DNA of 64,000 nucleotides from CAWFKW01 sp963816535 (GCA_963816535.1 CAWFKW010000003.1:1674001-1738000), one strand, 5' to 3'. Counted from the first letter of the stretch, positions 52,166 to 61,922 are shown. Made by a program: numbers and translations. Notes: generated by a model not told the origin, from the letters alone.

Positions 52166-54499
52166 TTAAAAGTAAGTAAATACCACGTTCAGGAAATGAT
52201 CGCCCTGGTAGCGGTTAAGGAACGGCAGCATCAGCCCGTTGCGTATCAGAATTTTAGAAAGGTCGGAAGATTTCCTCAGCACCTGGCTGTAGTCCGCGTT
52301 GGGGAACATGGCTATTACGTTACCGAGCGGGTAATAAGGGTCCTTAAGAAATTTTTCTTTTGATGCCAGCAATCTTTTTTCCTTTATTTTTACCAGCGCG
52401 CTCACTGTATCGTTTTTATTCTCTTTCTCTTTGTCCGGCGCATATACGTATAAGCTATCGCCGCGGAAAATTGGAAGTTCCTTTTTGGTCAGATCGTCTA
52501 TAACCGATAGCCGCAGCTGATACAACCCGCTCTCGAACGGCGACGATTTAAACTTCCTCGAGTAGTTAAGCATGGCAAAAGGTTTTAGGATCAATATATT
52601 TTTTATTTCCTCGTTTTCGAAGAACTGCTCCACGTTCCTTTCCGAAAACACGTTTGCGTAAGTATCATATGCCACCGTATCATTATCGGCTTCCACAAGC
52701 TGTATCTTGGTTTTGTATCTCCCGAAATCATCATCCGGCGTCTGGAGGCTATCCAGCGCCGATATATCCGCGATTTTCCATTTAAGCGTTACCGTTTGAG
52801 GATTCAGCCCGAAGTTTGAGTTATCTATATAGAAATCATTAAGTATCAGTTTTTTCCCGAACGAGATGGCGCCGGCCCCGTAATTTTTGCCGATCTGGTA
52901 GCTCACTTGCCTTGTCGTATCGGCGCTGCTGCCTTTTTTATATTCTATTTTATTTTCAGAGAGGTAAAATATCCTGTAATCGCCTATCTGTTCGTTCTTA
53001 TAGCTCAGCTTCTTAAGCTTATCGATCAGCAGATCGCTTCTTACAATGAATAATTTTATTTTCTTTGCCTCGAGAAATTTCCTGAGCTCAAGGATATTCA
53101 TCTTCTGCTGTTCATCTTCGTTTTTACGCTTTGATGATTTCTTTGTGACTGGCACGTTTGGCGGGAAATAAGAAGGAATTGTATCCGAAGTAAACATCCC
53201 CGGCTTATTTGAAATTACCTGGAGCGGGTAAATATCATAATACCCCTCAACCCTTTCAAAATATATCTTTTCACCGTCGGCAAAATATTTTTTCTGAATG
53301 AGCTGCTTGGTGAGGTTGGCTACTTCGTAGGTATCATCCCTGTATGCAGGCTGGTAATAGAAACACCAGATAATATTGACGAGGATTATCGCGGCGAGGC
53401 CCGAAATCAGAATATACTTCCTCAGGTCTGTAAGCTGCCATACGGCAAACGGAAAAAGCATAATGGCGTTTATTACGATGTAGCGCGATATCATGTTGGT
53501 GCCCCCCGAGCCGAAAATGCCGCTTAGCATCAGCAGCAAAAGCTCGATGAGATTAAAAAGCAGGAAAACCCTGAGCATCGGGAAATCGCCTTTGAAGCCG
53601 TTGGGCTTATTCATCAATACCCGTATTATCTTCCACAATCCCAAAACCGTTGTAAGAGGAGCGATATAGAAAATGAAGAAGGGATATTGTATAATTCTTT
53701 GCACGAGGCCCGCGCTTTCAAGTCCCGCGTATATTTTTGTGGTTTCCCTTACAAAGAAAAAAGCGTCCCCGTAATCTTTGGAGTTTTCATAGAGCCACCA
53801 CAGCGCTGATAGAACTGAGATAAGTGAAACAGCTGCGCTTGCAAGCGTTGGCTTAGAGAACTTAAACTTGCGGTATGAAAGATATCCTGTAAGCAAAATG
53901 AGAGCTATTGAAAAAAACCAGCCCTCGTACCTGAGCAGGTTCGCAATATTTAACGAAATACAGCCCGCGAGCAGATTAATTAGCGCCGAGCGTAATTTTC
54001 CTTCCTTCAGATCTTTGTACCAAAGAAGGAAGTAGTAGAAGGTTATAGTGATGAAACAGAAAAAGACCGATTCGGGCATTCCGGATGAGCTTAACCAGAC
54101 CTGGAACGGGAACACTGCAAATATTAAACATGTGACAAAAGCGATGCCCTTGCTGAAAATTCTCTCCATCAGAAGGTAAAGGAATACCAGGGTTAATACT
54201 GAAAAGAATGTATTGGCCATTACCGGCCCGAGCGTAAGGTCTTTGAACAGCCATATAAACATGCCGTTCAGCCAGAAGTGAAGGCTGAGCCATACCCCGG
54301 AATAGATCCGCGGGTTTTGAAGCCAGTCCCATGAAATTACGGTTCTGCTGTAATCATCGGCAGTGAGCCATTTCAAACCGCTGTTAAGAACAATCAGCTG
54401 GAAAAAAGTCTTTAAAGCGATCAAAACGGTAATTGCAACAGGACGTTTGCGAAACTGCTTAATGAGCGCCGGCTTTATTTTAGAAAGAATGTCCTTCAA
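52166..54499 (-). CDS. large GT-C type membrane glycosyltransferase
   Basis: 777 residues: about twelve hydrophobic spans in the first 430, then a long soluble C-terminal part (about 430-777). The first loop holds WLTADDYSRTVISWDWLQNP (about 41-60), with the acidic pair in the GT-C catalytic position. It is the last gene of an operon with a cyclic-nucleotide-binding protein and a histidine kinase (3-12 nt gaps). The acceptor is unknown. Confidence 0.7.
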   Translation of the reverse strand: MKDILSKIKPALIKQFRKRPVAITVLIALKTFFQLIVLNSGLKWLTADDYSRTVISWDWLQNPRIYSGVWLSLHFWLNGMFIWLFKDLTLGPVMANTFFSVLTLVFLYLLMERIFSKGIAFVTCLIFAVFPFQVWLSSSGMPESVFFCFITITFYYFLLWYKDLKEGKLRSALINLLAGCISLNIANLLRYEGWFFSIALILLTGYLSYRKFKFSKPTLASAAVSLISVLSALWWLYENSKDYGDAFFFVRETTKIYAGLESAGLVQRIIQYPFFIFYIAPLTTVLGLWKIIRVLMNKPNGFKGDFPMLRVFLLFNLIELLLLMLSGIFGSGGTNMISRYIVINAIMLFPFAVWQLTDLRKYILISGLAAIILVNIIWCFYYQPAYRDDTYEVANLTKQLIQKKYFADGEKIYFERVEGYYDIYPLQVISNKPGMFTSDTIPSYFPPNVPVTKKSSKRKNEDEQQKMNILELRKFLEAKKIKLFIVRSDLLIDKLKKLSYKNEQIGDYRIFYLSENKIEYKKGSSADTTRQVSYQIGKNYGAGAISFGKKLILNDFYIDNSNFGLNPQTVTLKWKIADISALDSLQTPDDDFGRYKTKIQLVEADNDTVAYDTYANVFSERNVEQFFENEEIKNILILKPFAMLNYSRKFKSSPFESGLYQLRLSVIDDLTKKELPIFRGDSLYVYAPDKEKENKNDTVSALVKIKEKRLLASKEKFLKDPYYPLGNVIAMFPNADYSQVLRKSSDLSKILIRNGLMLPFLNRYQGDHFLNVVFTYF

Positions 54500-54502
54500 C
54501 CG

Positions 54503-54988
54503 CTAATTCTTATTATGGCTCTTGATCTCAATGTTTTCTTTGTACATTTCGTCAAGCTTTTGCCCAAAGAAATCCAGGAATTTCAGCAAAATCTTATTCC
54601 CGAGTTTTGGATCGATCTTAACCAGGTCCTCGAACCCCGGCTTTGAAAATATGATCAGCCGTGTAACCTCGTCTGCAATACACGTGACTGAGTGATTAGA
54701 CTCGGTAAACAGGTGAATTTCAGAAAAGTAGTCCCCGTCTTTAAATGCCCTCACTTCATTTGAAACGGACCGGTTCTCAGAAACCATACTGACCGAGCCC
54801 TTAACTATTATATAGAAGCACAGCCCGATAGTTCCTTCGGCAAAAATTTTTTCCCCGGCGGAGTAGTCTCTGATGTGAGTTATTCTCAAAAGAGCTTTCA
54901 CATCAGAGTCGCTTAGATCTGAAAAAATAACGCAGCCTTTGATCCTTCCGGCAAGGGTATCTGTATCAGCGCTTCCTCTTTTAAACAT
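54503..54988 (-). CDS. cyclic nucleotide-binding domain protein
   Basis: 161 residues, a single Crp-type sensor domain: GCVIFSDLSDSDVKALLR at the start, AGEKIFAEGTIGLCFYIIVKGSV (about 44-66) and FSEIHLFTESNHSVTCIADEVTRLIIF. There is no DNA-binding domain, so it is a regulator acting through protein contacts or a stand-alone sensor. The phosphate-binding Arg in the usual RxA segment is not apparent, so nucleotide binding is uncertain. It lies between the kinase gene and the glycosyltransferase gene. Confidence 0.82.
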   Translation of the reverse strand: MFKRGSADTDTLAGRIKGCVIFSDLSDSDVKALLRITHIRDYSAGEKIFAEGTIGLCFYIIVKGSVSMVSENRSVSNEVRAFKDGDYFSEIHLFTESNHSVTCIADEVTRLIIFSKPGFEDLVKIDPKLGNKILLKFLDFFGQKLDEMYKENIEIKSHNKN

Positions 54989-55000
54989 AACTTAGTTAAA

Positions 55001-56233
55001 TTATGATTTCAAAAATTTATTTAGTCTTATCCTGAACGTTGTGCCTTTACCGGGCGCTGAATCTTTAATTGTAAGCTTGCCCTTATGATAAGTTTCTATA
55101 ATTCGTTTTGAAAGGCTGAGCCCCAGCCCCCAGCCCCTAACCTTGGTGCTGAAACCCGGCCTGAAAATATCTTTCTTGAACCGGAGGTCGATGCCCTTGC
55201 CGGTATCTATCACATCTATAAATATATGACCGCCTCTATCGCTCAATACAAACGCAATGCTTCCGGTCGAGCTTTCAATTGCGTCAAGCGCGTTCTTTGT
55301 CAGATTTTCAATTACCCATTCGAACAGGTCGCGGTTGATCAGCGCCGAGCATGCTTCAGAACCGAGAATCTTCAGATCAATTTTTCTTTTTGAACCCTGG
55401 CCCTCAAAGGTCCCGACGGTTATCTTTGGGATCCGTATCTCAAAATACTTAATTACTTTATCAATAACGTCGTATATGTTTTCCATTTTCAGGTCGGGTT
55501 TGGAGCCTATCTTCGAAAAGCGGTTTGCAATTTTGCCGAGACGGTCCAGGTCATTTGACATTTCATTTGCAAGCTCTTCGACCTTGGCGGAATTGCCGGC
55601 GTTTACTTTCATAAGCTCGTTCCATCCCATAAGGCTCGAGAGCGGCGTGCCAAGCTGGTGCGCGGTTTCTTTTGAAAGGCCAACCCAAATATTGCTTTGC
55701 TCGGTGCGCTTTATGTAATTGAAACCGAAATACCCCAGAAATATAAATACTCCCGCAACAAAAAACTCAACTATTGGCAGTATCTTCAGGCGGGTAACAA
55801 GCTTTGATTGCCCGTAATGAACATAACTTAGAGGCACCGAGTCCTGGAAAGTAACTTTGATAGGTTTGTTTATCTCGTCCATGTTAGCAACGTACTTATC
55901 AATTATCTGCCTCTGGTCATCCTTCGGTTTCGTGGAATCTATCTCAAGGTTGCGGACAAATGTAGGGATTTTGGTTTTTGCATCTGTTACTATTATAGGA
56001 AAATTTATCGTGTTGGAAGTTATAACAGTATTGAAAATAAAATTATATTCGCCTGACTGGTTTTCGTCATTAGCGATAAATTCTATCGATTTTGCGTAAA
56101 GGTTGGCAATTTCGCGTTCTCTCTCAAGTATTTCAGACACAAGAATTTGCGTGTAAACAAGCGTTGCGATCATTATGGCGACGCCTGTTAAAAACAGAGC
56201 AATTTTAATATTTGCAGAACCGTAACTTTTCAT
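55001..56233 (-). CDS. membrane sensor histidine kinase with atypical H-box
   Basis: 410 residues: two spans (about 11-32 and 152-172) flank a periplasmic sensor region, then a dimerisation domain with His192 in KETAHQLGTPLSS and an HATPase_c domain (about 285-405) with N-box NLTKNALDAIE, VIDTGKGID and GWGLGLSLSKRI. The H-box HQLGTPL departs from the usual HELRTPL but recurs in Bacteroidota kinases. No response regulator gene is adjacent. Confidence 0.88.
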   Translation of the reverse strand: MKSYGSANIKIALFLTGVAIMIATLVYTQILVSEILEREREIANLYAKSIEFIANDENQSGEYNFIFNTVITSNTINFPIIVTDAKTKIPTFVRNLEIDSTKPKDDQRQIIDKYVANMDEINKPIKVTFQDSVPLSYVHYGQSKLVTRLKILPIVEFFVAGVFIFLGYFGFNYIKRTEQSNIWVGLSKETAHQLGTPLSSLMGWNELMKVNAGNSAKVEELANEMSNDLDRLGKIANRFSKIGSKPDLKMENIYDVIDKVIKYFEIRIPKITVGTFEGQGSKRKIDLKILGSEACSALINRDLFEWVIENLTKNALDAIESSTGSIAFVLSDRGGHIFIDVIDTGKGIDLRFKKDIFRPGFSTKVRGWGLGLSLSKRIIETYHKGKLTIKDSAPGKGTTFRIRLNKFLKS

Positions 56234-56345
56234 TATATCCTGAAAAAATAACTTAAATGGTATTTATTTGAAAGATAAAACAGAGTAGGGAATTAACGAA
56301 AAGCGCGGTTTTTGAGGCTAAATTATATTTCGGGTTTGTGCGTTC

Positions 56346-57305
56346 TTATTCGTCGAAATTCAGAATTGGCGTTAGCGCTCTGACCCGCTCGTGATGTGAG
56401 GCTTGCGGCATTTCGGAGAAACGTTTTCTTTCTTTAATGTTCAGCAGGTAGCCGCCGGTCATTCTAAGCTTGGCTGCCGCGCTTACATAACGCCTTTGGG
56501 AATAGACGTCATACGTATTGTTCTCAATTTCTTTAAGTATGCCCGCGTAAATTTTATACATAAGCACGGCCGTTGTTCTGGAGCCGTCATTGGTGAGATA
56601 AGATAAGCCGTACGATGCAAGTTCATAGAACGCTTTGTTTCTGGCAACGTTAAATTTCATCATTGCGCGGAACTGTTCGTTTGTAACTTTGCTGGCAATA
56701 TCATTTTCGCTGTAATCAAAATAATTTCTTTCGTCTGCCGGCAGGTAGATCCTGTCCATACTGTAATCTTCATATACATCGCGCAGAATATTTGTGAGCT
56801 GCATAGCTTTGCCAAGATAAACCGCATAAGGCAGCGCAGCTTTATTTGAGTACCCGAATATCTCGGACATCATAAGTCCCACAACAGACGCCACTTTATA
56901 GCAGTAGGTATCAAGCTCCATAAAGGTTGCATAACGTTTCTTGGAGATATCCATCATAACGCCTTCGATAAGATCTGTAAAATAATGTTTCGGTATTCTG
57001 AATCTCTTAACCGTTTCAGAAAAAGCAGATTCAGAAATTGGCTTTGAGCAGTAAACATCATCAAGAAAATTATACAGCTCTGAATATTTAAGCTTAATTT
57101 CAGTCTGGGTGTAAATGCCTGAATGGTCAACAAGGTTATCCGCATATCTGCAAAATGCATAAACAGTGTAAGCGGCGTTACGTTTTTCTTTTGGAAGCAG
57201 GAATGACGAAAAATAAAAACTCTTTGCATGAAGCCGCGTATAGGCTTTACACCCTTCGTAACCTGAAACCAGCGGAATTAATTTATCAGAAAGTAAAAGA
57301 TTCAT
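56346..57305 (-). CDS. crtB: phytoene synthase
   Basis: 319 residues. The two Asp-rich motifs that hold magnesium-prenyl diphosphate are D56-NLV-D60 (YADNLVD) and D176-VYE-D180 (NILRDVYEDY). Other family elements: SFYFSSFLLP (29-38) and GKAMQLTNILRD. It joins two geranylgeranyl diphosphates into phytoene. It is the last gene of the carotenoid operon, 12 nt after crtI. Confidence 0.94.
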   Translation of the reverse strand: MNLLLSDKLIPLVSGYEGCKAYTRLHAKSFYFSSFLLPKEKRNAAYTVYAFCRYADNLVDHSGIYTQTEIKLKYSELYNFLDDVYCSKPISESAFSETVKRFRIPKHYFTDLIEGVMMDISKKRYATFMELDTYCYKVASVVGLMMSEIFGYSNKAALPYAVYLGKAMQLTNILRDVYEDYSMDRIYLPADERNYFDYSENDIASKVTNEQFRAMMKFNVARNKAFYELASYGLSYLTNDGSRTTAVLMYKIYAGILKEIENNTYDVYSQRRYVSAAAKLRMTGGYLLNIKERKRFSEMPQASHHERVRALTPILNFDE

Positions 57306-57317
57306 TCAATAATATTT

Positions 57318-58802
57318 TCAGCTATTTATAAGATTATCAGCAATTCTTGCAGACGAGAGAACTCCCGGCAACCCGGCCCCCGGGTGTGTGCCAGCCCCCA
57401 CAATATATAAATTCTCAAAATCTTCCGAGCGGTTGTGCGGCCTGAACCAAGCCGACTGTGTTAAAACAGGTTCAACCGAAAACGCCGAGCCAAGGTAACT
57501 ATTCAGCGTATTTTGGAAATGAAGCGGATCTATACAATGCTCGGCAATTATATTTTCCTGCAGCCCGGGTAAATAATTCTCTTCCAGGAAGTTCATTATC
57601 CTGTCTCTGTACGGTTTTGCCGCCTTGTTCCAATCCATGCCCGAAGCCAGGTTTGGAACGGGCGAAAGCACATAGAAAGTCTCGCACCCTTCAGGCGCAA
57701 CGGATGGATCTGTCGCGCTTGGCATATGCAAATATAATGAAAAATCATCACTTAAGCGTTTTTTTGTGAAGATATCGTTCAGCAATCCTTTATATCTTTT
57801 TCCGAGAATTATGTTGTGATGCTTCAGACCCGAATCAGTATATCTCTTCTTCGTTCCGAAATAAATTACAAAGAGCGACATGCTGTAGCGCATTCGTTTG
57901 ATCTTTCCATCGGTATATTTTCTGCGATATTTTGGGGCAATCAGATTCTTGTATGTGAACGCCATATCCGAATTCGAAATTATTATATCAGCCTGGTGAA
58001 GCGAACCGTCATGCAGCTTAACCCCGGTTACTTTTTTACCGCTGACTGTAATTTCAGAAATCTCTGAATTCAGATTTATTTTGCCCCCTAATTCAACGAA
58101 TAGTTTAACCAACGCGTTTACCAATTCGCCTGTTCCGCCCATTACGTAATGAATTCCCCATTCACGCTCAAGATAATGTATAAGCGCGTAAATTGAAGTT
58201 GTATCAAACGGGTTGCCGCCTACCAGCAGCGGATGGAATGAAAAACACTGTCGCAGAAAATCATTCTTGATAAACCCTGAAGTGTATTTATAAACCGATT
58301 TATATGATTTAAGTTTTATAAGGTCGGGAATTACTTTTATCATATCCGAAAACTTCAAAAATGGCTTGTCGCCAAGCTCAACAAAACCCTTTTGAAAAAT
58401 AGCCTTTGTCGTCTTTATGAAATCCGTATATCCTTTTTTGTCTTCAGGGTTCCATTTATCTATTTGGCTTAAGGTAAAATCTGTATCTGCATTATAATCG
58501 AAACTCTTTTTTTCATGGTTAAATATCCCGTAAAAAGGATCGAGCGGAACCAGCTTAACATAATCGGCCAGTTTTTTTCCGGTAAGCTCAAATAGTTCTT
58601 CGAACAAAAAAGGGGCTGTAATAACGGTTGGACCGGCGTCGAATTTGAAACCGTTTAATTCATAAACATAAGCGCGGCCGCCCGGTTTATCCCGCTTTTC
58701 AAATAATTCAACATCATGCCCTCTTGCGGCCATTCGTATAGCGGCGGCAAGTCCGCCAAACCCGCTTCCGATAACAATTATTTTCTTTTTTGAATTTTCG
58801 AT
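57318..58802 (-). CDS. crtI: phytoene desaturase family protein, start codon unusual
   Basis: The frame includes the FAD-binding motif VIGSGFGGLAAAIRMAARGH at 58718-58775, then EKRDKPGGRAY and the C-terminal GAGTHPGAGLPGVLSSAR, as in CrtI. The first ATG in frame (58733) falls after GxGxxG, so it cannot be the true start. Between the motif and the upstream in-frame stop at about 58840 there is no ATG, GTG or TTG. I place the start tentatively at ATC 58802, giving IENSKKKIIVIG (about 494 residues); ATA 58781 or ATT 58778 are alternatives. It follows crtYd closely. Desaturates phytoene toward lycopene. Confidence 0.85.
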   Translation of the reverse strand: MENSKKKIIVIGSGFGGLAAAIRMAARGHDVELFEKRDKPGGRAYVYELNGFKFDAGPTVITAPFLFEELFELTGKKLADYVKLVPLDPFYGIFNHEKKSFDYNADTDFTLSQIDKWNPEDKKGYTDFIKTTKAIFQKGFVELGDKPFLKFSDMIKVIPDLIKLKSYKSVYKYTSGFIKNDFLRQCFSFHPLLVGGNPFDTTSIYALIHYLEREWGIHYVMGGTGELVNALVKLFVELGGKINLNSEISEITVSGKKVTGVKLHDGSLHQADIIISNSDMAFTYKNLIAPKYRRKYTDGKIKRMRYSMSLFVIYFGTKKRYTDSGLKHHNIILGKRYKGLLNDIFTKKRLSDDFSLYLHMPSATDPSVAPEGCETFYVLSPVPNLASGMDWNKAAKPYRDRIMNFLEENYLPGLQENIIAEHCIDPLHFQNTLNSYLGSAFSVEPVLTQSAWFRPHNRSEDFENLYIVGAGTHPGAGLPGVLSSARIADNLINS

Positions 58803-58825
58803 AACAGAATTAGAGTTAAATGTTG

Positions 58826-59128
58826 TTAACTTTGGACTATCTTCTTATTATAATACTCCCATATTATTATATTTCCGGTGAGTAAGCTGAATCCGTATAA
58901 AAAATCTTCAATTGGAATAGTGAACAATCTAACGTTCATGTAATAACTCTCTCCATACGTTACAATTGGCCGCCATGTCAGGTAGCCGTTGATAATGAAA
59001 ATAATTACAAACATAATGCCCCAGAATGCCCAAAATTTCTTATTCAGGATGAGTCGCGTGCCCAGGATAAAATCAAATAAAATCACCACAAAAACCGATG
59101 CAGCGGCAAGTATTGTATATTCCTTCAA
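58826..59128 (-). CDS. crtYd: lycopene cyclase subunit, CrtYd-like
   Basis: 100 residues with three hydrophobic spans and the PxE(E/D) motif IPIEDFLYGF (about 72-81). It matches the second half of the heterodimeric lycopene cyclase found in Actinobacteria, archaea and some FCB bacteria. Its ATG overlaps the stop of crtYc by 4 nt. Confidence 0.88.
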   Translation of the reverse strand: MKEYTILAAASVFVVILFDFILGTRLILNKKFWAFWGIMFVIIFIINGYLTWRPIVTYGESYYMNVRLFTIPIEDFLYGFSLLTGNIIIWEYYNKKIVQS

Positions 59129-59436
59129 TTTTTATCCCTCATAAAGTACTTTACCGTTTCCCAGGTGAATAGGGCGCAAAACGGAATTACAATAAAAAAC
59201 AAAACTTCTTCTATCGGTAAATTAATTATTCTAAATCCTGTTATGTAATTCTCATTAAAGCCCCAGTGGCCGCGGGCCGTAGCCCAAACGTCCCAGCTTG
59301 TAAATACTATGAAGGGTATTCCGATTGCCACGACTAAACGCGCGGGATTTCTGTAGAAATCCAGCTTCCTGCTGAAGCTGAGGAAAAGGGGCCCGGCAAG
59401 GCAAAGAGCAAGTACTATAAAGTATTCAAGCTTCAC
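59125..59436 (-). CDS. crtYc: lycopene cyclase subunit, CrtYc-like
   Basis: 103 residues, three spans, with DVWATARGHWGFN (about 49-61) and the acidic motif LPIEEVLFF (about 73-81). Together with CrtYd it forms a lycopene beta-cyclase. Overlaps the cruF-like gene by 11 nt. Confidence 0.9.
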   Translation of the reverse strand: MKLEYFIVLALCLAGPLFLSFSRKLDFYRNPARLVVAIGIPFIVFTSWDVWATARGHWGFNENYITGFRIINLPIEEVLFFIVIPFCALFTWETVKYFMRDKN

Positions 59437-60259
59437 AGCTTTGGTAATTATAGATTATGATTAATTCCGCCCCCATTAGAGCCAATCCAATAAATGTAAA
59501 CAGGAAATATCCGTAATAAATGTTTATAATAGAAAAATTCAAAATATTTATGGAGAAAACAATTGCAGGTATTGCAAACCATTTCTTGTCCCCAATCCTC
59601 TCCGTATCCCATTTTGTTACTTTTTCCATAATGAATGAGAAGATAAATCCCAATACAAACCAGGCGGCAAAATTCTGCATGGGCACGCTGCCTTCATCCC
59701 ACGCCCAAAAACCATTTGCAAAAGAGGCAAAAGGCTCAAGCAAAATGTCGGTTGCAAGGATCAGTACAGCGGATACAAAAGATACAGCAAATGATCCGGA
59801 TTTAGGGAGAAACATCTTTGCAATCAGGAAAGAACTTACTGTGACGGAAACCCATGCAAACGCAATAGCGGGCGGCGTGCCTTTTATGAGTGGATAAAGC
59901 GCGTTAGTGTAATGATAAGCTCCAAACGGGATCGAATATCTTACGCCGATAAATTCAACTGCAAAAGAGAGGTCCAGAATTATCATTGTCGAAATCAATA
60001 TGCTGCGTAAGCCTGCAAGATGGCGGAGTGAAAGGATAATGATAAACGCCTGCAAAGCAAGAAATACGGATGTCGTCCATAAATATTGTCTGCCGAAGGC
60101 GCTTAGCATAATAAAAATACCCACGGGAAACATTACGCACAGAAGCCCCGTGAGAAATTTTTCAGGCTTAGTATAAGCGCTAATTTCCTCTTTCGTCGCG
60201 GTTTTCAAGGTACATTTCTTTAGTGACGCTTGAAATAAAAGTATCCATGTCCGAATCAA
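59426..60259 (-). CDS. cruF: CruF-like carotenoid 1,2-hydratase family protein
   Basis: Up to 277 residues; a TTG at 60208 would shorten it by 17 and reduce the 80-nt overlap with the SRPBCC gene to 29 nt. Seven or more hydrophobic spans. Family landmarks: EFIGVRYSIPFGAYHYT (about 105-121) and LATDILLEPFASFANGFWAW (about 168-187). CruF adds water to the 1,2 double bond of the uncyclised carotenoid end. With CrtYcd it points to a monocyclic hydroxylated carotenoid. Confidence 0.85.
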   Translation of the reverse strand: MIRTWILLFQASLKKCTLKTATKEEISAYTKPEKFLTGLLCVMFPVGIFIMLSAFGRQYLWTTSVFLALQAFIIILSLRHLAGLRSILISTMIILDLSFAVEFIGVRYSIPFGAYHYTNALYPLIKGTPPAIAFAWVSVTVSSFLIAKMFLPKSGSFAVSFVSAVLILATDILLEPFASFANGFWAWDEGSVPMQNFAAWFVLGFIFSFIMEKVTKWDTERIGDKKWFAIPAIVFSINILNFSIINIYYGYFLFTFIGLALMGAELIIIYNYQSCEA

Positions 60260-60761
60260 GTTTCTCGCGCATCCGGTCGCTCAGGAATTTTTCGCCGAGT
60301 ATCCCCGCCATAAAATGCACTTCGCTTGCCTTCTCACGAGTCATCTTAATGTGAAAACGCAAAGTTACTTTTGTCTGGCTAGCGCTAAGCGAATCGAAAA
60401 CAGCCTTGCAGTATAAATAATCCTTTACGCTGTCAACCGACTCAAATAAAAGCGTATCATTTCCACGACTCTTATCCTCAAGCATGAATGTAAGATTGTA
60501 AGGAGAGGCGAGTGGAGCCTTTATCCTGTACAGCCATTCACTATCCTTATCGTTGATCTTTTTTACGCTCACTATGTCAGGGAAATATTTAGGGTATATG
60601 TCCAGGTTTCTGATAAAGTCAACTACAATACTTTCCGGCAAGCTTATAGTCGCCGATTTTTCAACATCTGCGGAAATACTGAATGAATATCTACGGGAAG
60701 CCGTTAAACTCACCGTTGTGACGCAAAACAGAATAATTATCAGAATGTATATTTTTCTCAT
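60180..60761 (-). CDS. SRPBCC-fold membrane-anchored protein in the carotenoid operon
   Basis: 193 residues: an N-terminal hydrophobic anchor (3-21), then a START/polyketide-cyclase-like domain: ISLPESIVVDFIRNLDIYPKYFPDIVSVKKI (about 38-68), typical of SRPBCC proteins that bind hydrophobic ligands. The C-terminus is highly charged. Placed between the glycosyltransferase and cruF genes, it may hold a carotenoid or glycolipid intermediate, a guess from context. Confidence 0.7.
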   Translation of the reverse strand: MRKIYILIIILFCVTTVSLTASRRYSFSISADVEKSATISLPESIVVDFIRNLDIYPKYFPDIVSVKKINDKDSEWLYRIKAPLASPYNLTFMLEDKSRGNDTLLFESVDSVKDYLYCKAVFDSLSASQTKVTLRFHIKMTREKASEVHFMAGILGEKFLSDRMREKLDSDMDTFISSVTKEMYLENRDERGN

Positions 60762-60776
60762 CAGGTAATAAAAAAA

Positions 60777-61922
60777 TTATTCCGCCAGCGGATTATATAC
60801 CCTGCCTTTCCATTTAGCGCCTTTGCCAAACCGAAACCAGCGCCAGGAATTTGCAGCGATAACCGGAACCGTCAGCGCTCCGAGCGGGTGCAAAAAGGCA
60901 GATATTAAACCCAGCTTAAACTTTGCGGAAAGTAGAATCCTTGCCAAATAGAGCAGGATTATCTGAATTAATAGTAAAATCGAGTTAATTTTTGAGCTGA
61001 ATGGTAAAAATATGTCAATTATTAATAAGACAAAAGGAAGAAAAAACAACAGGAAATACGTCATATTGACGCCAAAAAGCGATAAATCCGAGAAATTGAA
61101 TCCCGCAAATATGTTCTTCGAAAAGCCGTCCCAGATCTCCCCGAAATTTCGGTACATTCTCACGCTAAGCATGTTTTTGCCGTCTTCGCAAACCAGTTTG
61201 AGCCCGTATTCTTTTATCTTTCTTCCCAGCCAAACGTCCTCAACCAGCGCGCTCTTAACCGATTCATGCCCTCCGATCTTTTCATAAGCCGTTCTTCTGA
61301 AAAGCATAAACGGCCCGATGCCGAGCGAATATTTTCTGAACCCCGGTTTATCTACAAAATAAAACGGAAGAAGACACATGAGGGTAAACATGAGCATCGG
61401 CATAATTATTTTCTCGGAGACACTTTTCATTTCAAGGCGGGGCAGAAGAGTTAACAGGTCGGCGCCGCGGTATAAGGCAAGCTCCACTGAATCGCGAATA
61501 GAGCCATTATAATGCGTTGTATCCGCATCGGTGAACAACAGCCATTCGCCCCTGGCCGATTCGTATAACTGGCTGCATGCATAACATTTTCCAGTCCAGC
61601 CATTCTCAAGCTCTTTACCGTTAATTGATTTCAGTTTCGGAAACATGACCTTCAGCGAATCGATAATTTCGCCCGTGCGGTCTTCGGAATTATCGTTAAG
61701 GGCAATAACTTCATAATTAGGATAATCCTGTTCTAATACCGAGCGGAGGATATTTTCTATATTGCGCTCTTCATTTCGGGCCGGGATAAGTACAGATACA
61801 AAAGGAAGTCTATCGTCTGGAATATTAGGCGGGTATTTTTTCCGTAACATGTACAGGTTGGAAAGAAAGATCAAAAACAAAACCGCAAGAATTGCAGTAA
61901 CCAGTAAATTATAAATCAGCAT
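60777..61922 (-). CDS. family 2 glycosyltransferase in the carotenoid operon
   Basis: 381 residues: an N-terminal span, then a GT-A domain with FVSVLIPARNEERNIENILR (about 41-60), ALNDNSEDRTG, FTDADTTH (about 131-138) and LVEDVWLGRKIKEYGLK, followed by three C-terminal spans. This layout matches the CruG/CrtQ-like enzymes that glycosylate hydroxylated carotenoids. The gene lies beside cruF, which creates the hydroxyl. Donor sugar unknown. Confidence 0.82.
   Translation of the reverse strand: MLIYNLLVTAILAVLFLIFLSNLYMLRKKYPPNIPDDRLPFVSVLIPARNEERNIENILRSVLEQDYPNYEVIALNDNSEDRTGEIIDSLKVMFPKLKSINGKELENGWTGKCYACSQLYESARGEWLLFTDADTTHYNGSIRDSVELALYRGADLLTLLPRLEMKSVSEKIIMPMLMFTLMCLLPFYFVDKPGFRKYSLGIGPFMLFRRTAYEKIGGHESVKSALVEDVWLGRKIKEYGLKLVCEDGKNMLSVRMYRNFGEIWDGFSKNIFAGFNFSDLSLFGVNMTYFLLFFLPFVLLIIDIFLPFSSKINSILLLIQIILLYLARILLSAKFKLGLISAFLHPLGALTVPVIAANSWRWFRFGKGAKWKGRVYNPLAE

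Noticed and set aside
58731..58733. ATG at 58733 as the crtI start
   Set aside because: It would remove the GxGxxG FAD-binding motif that is in frame just upstream.
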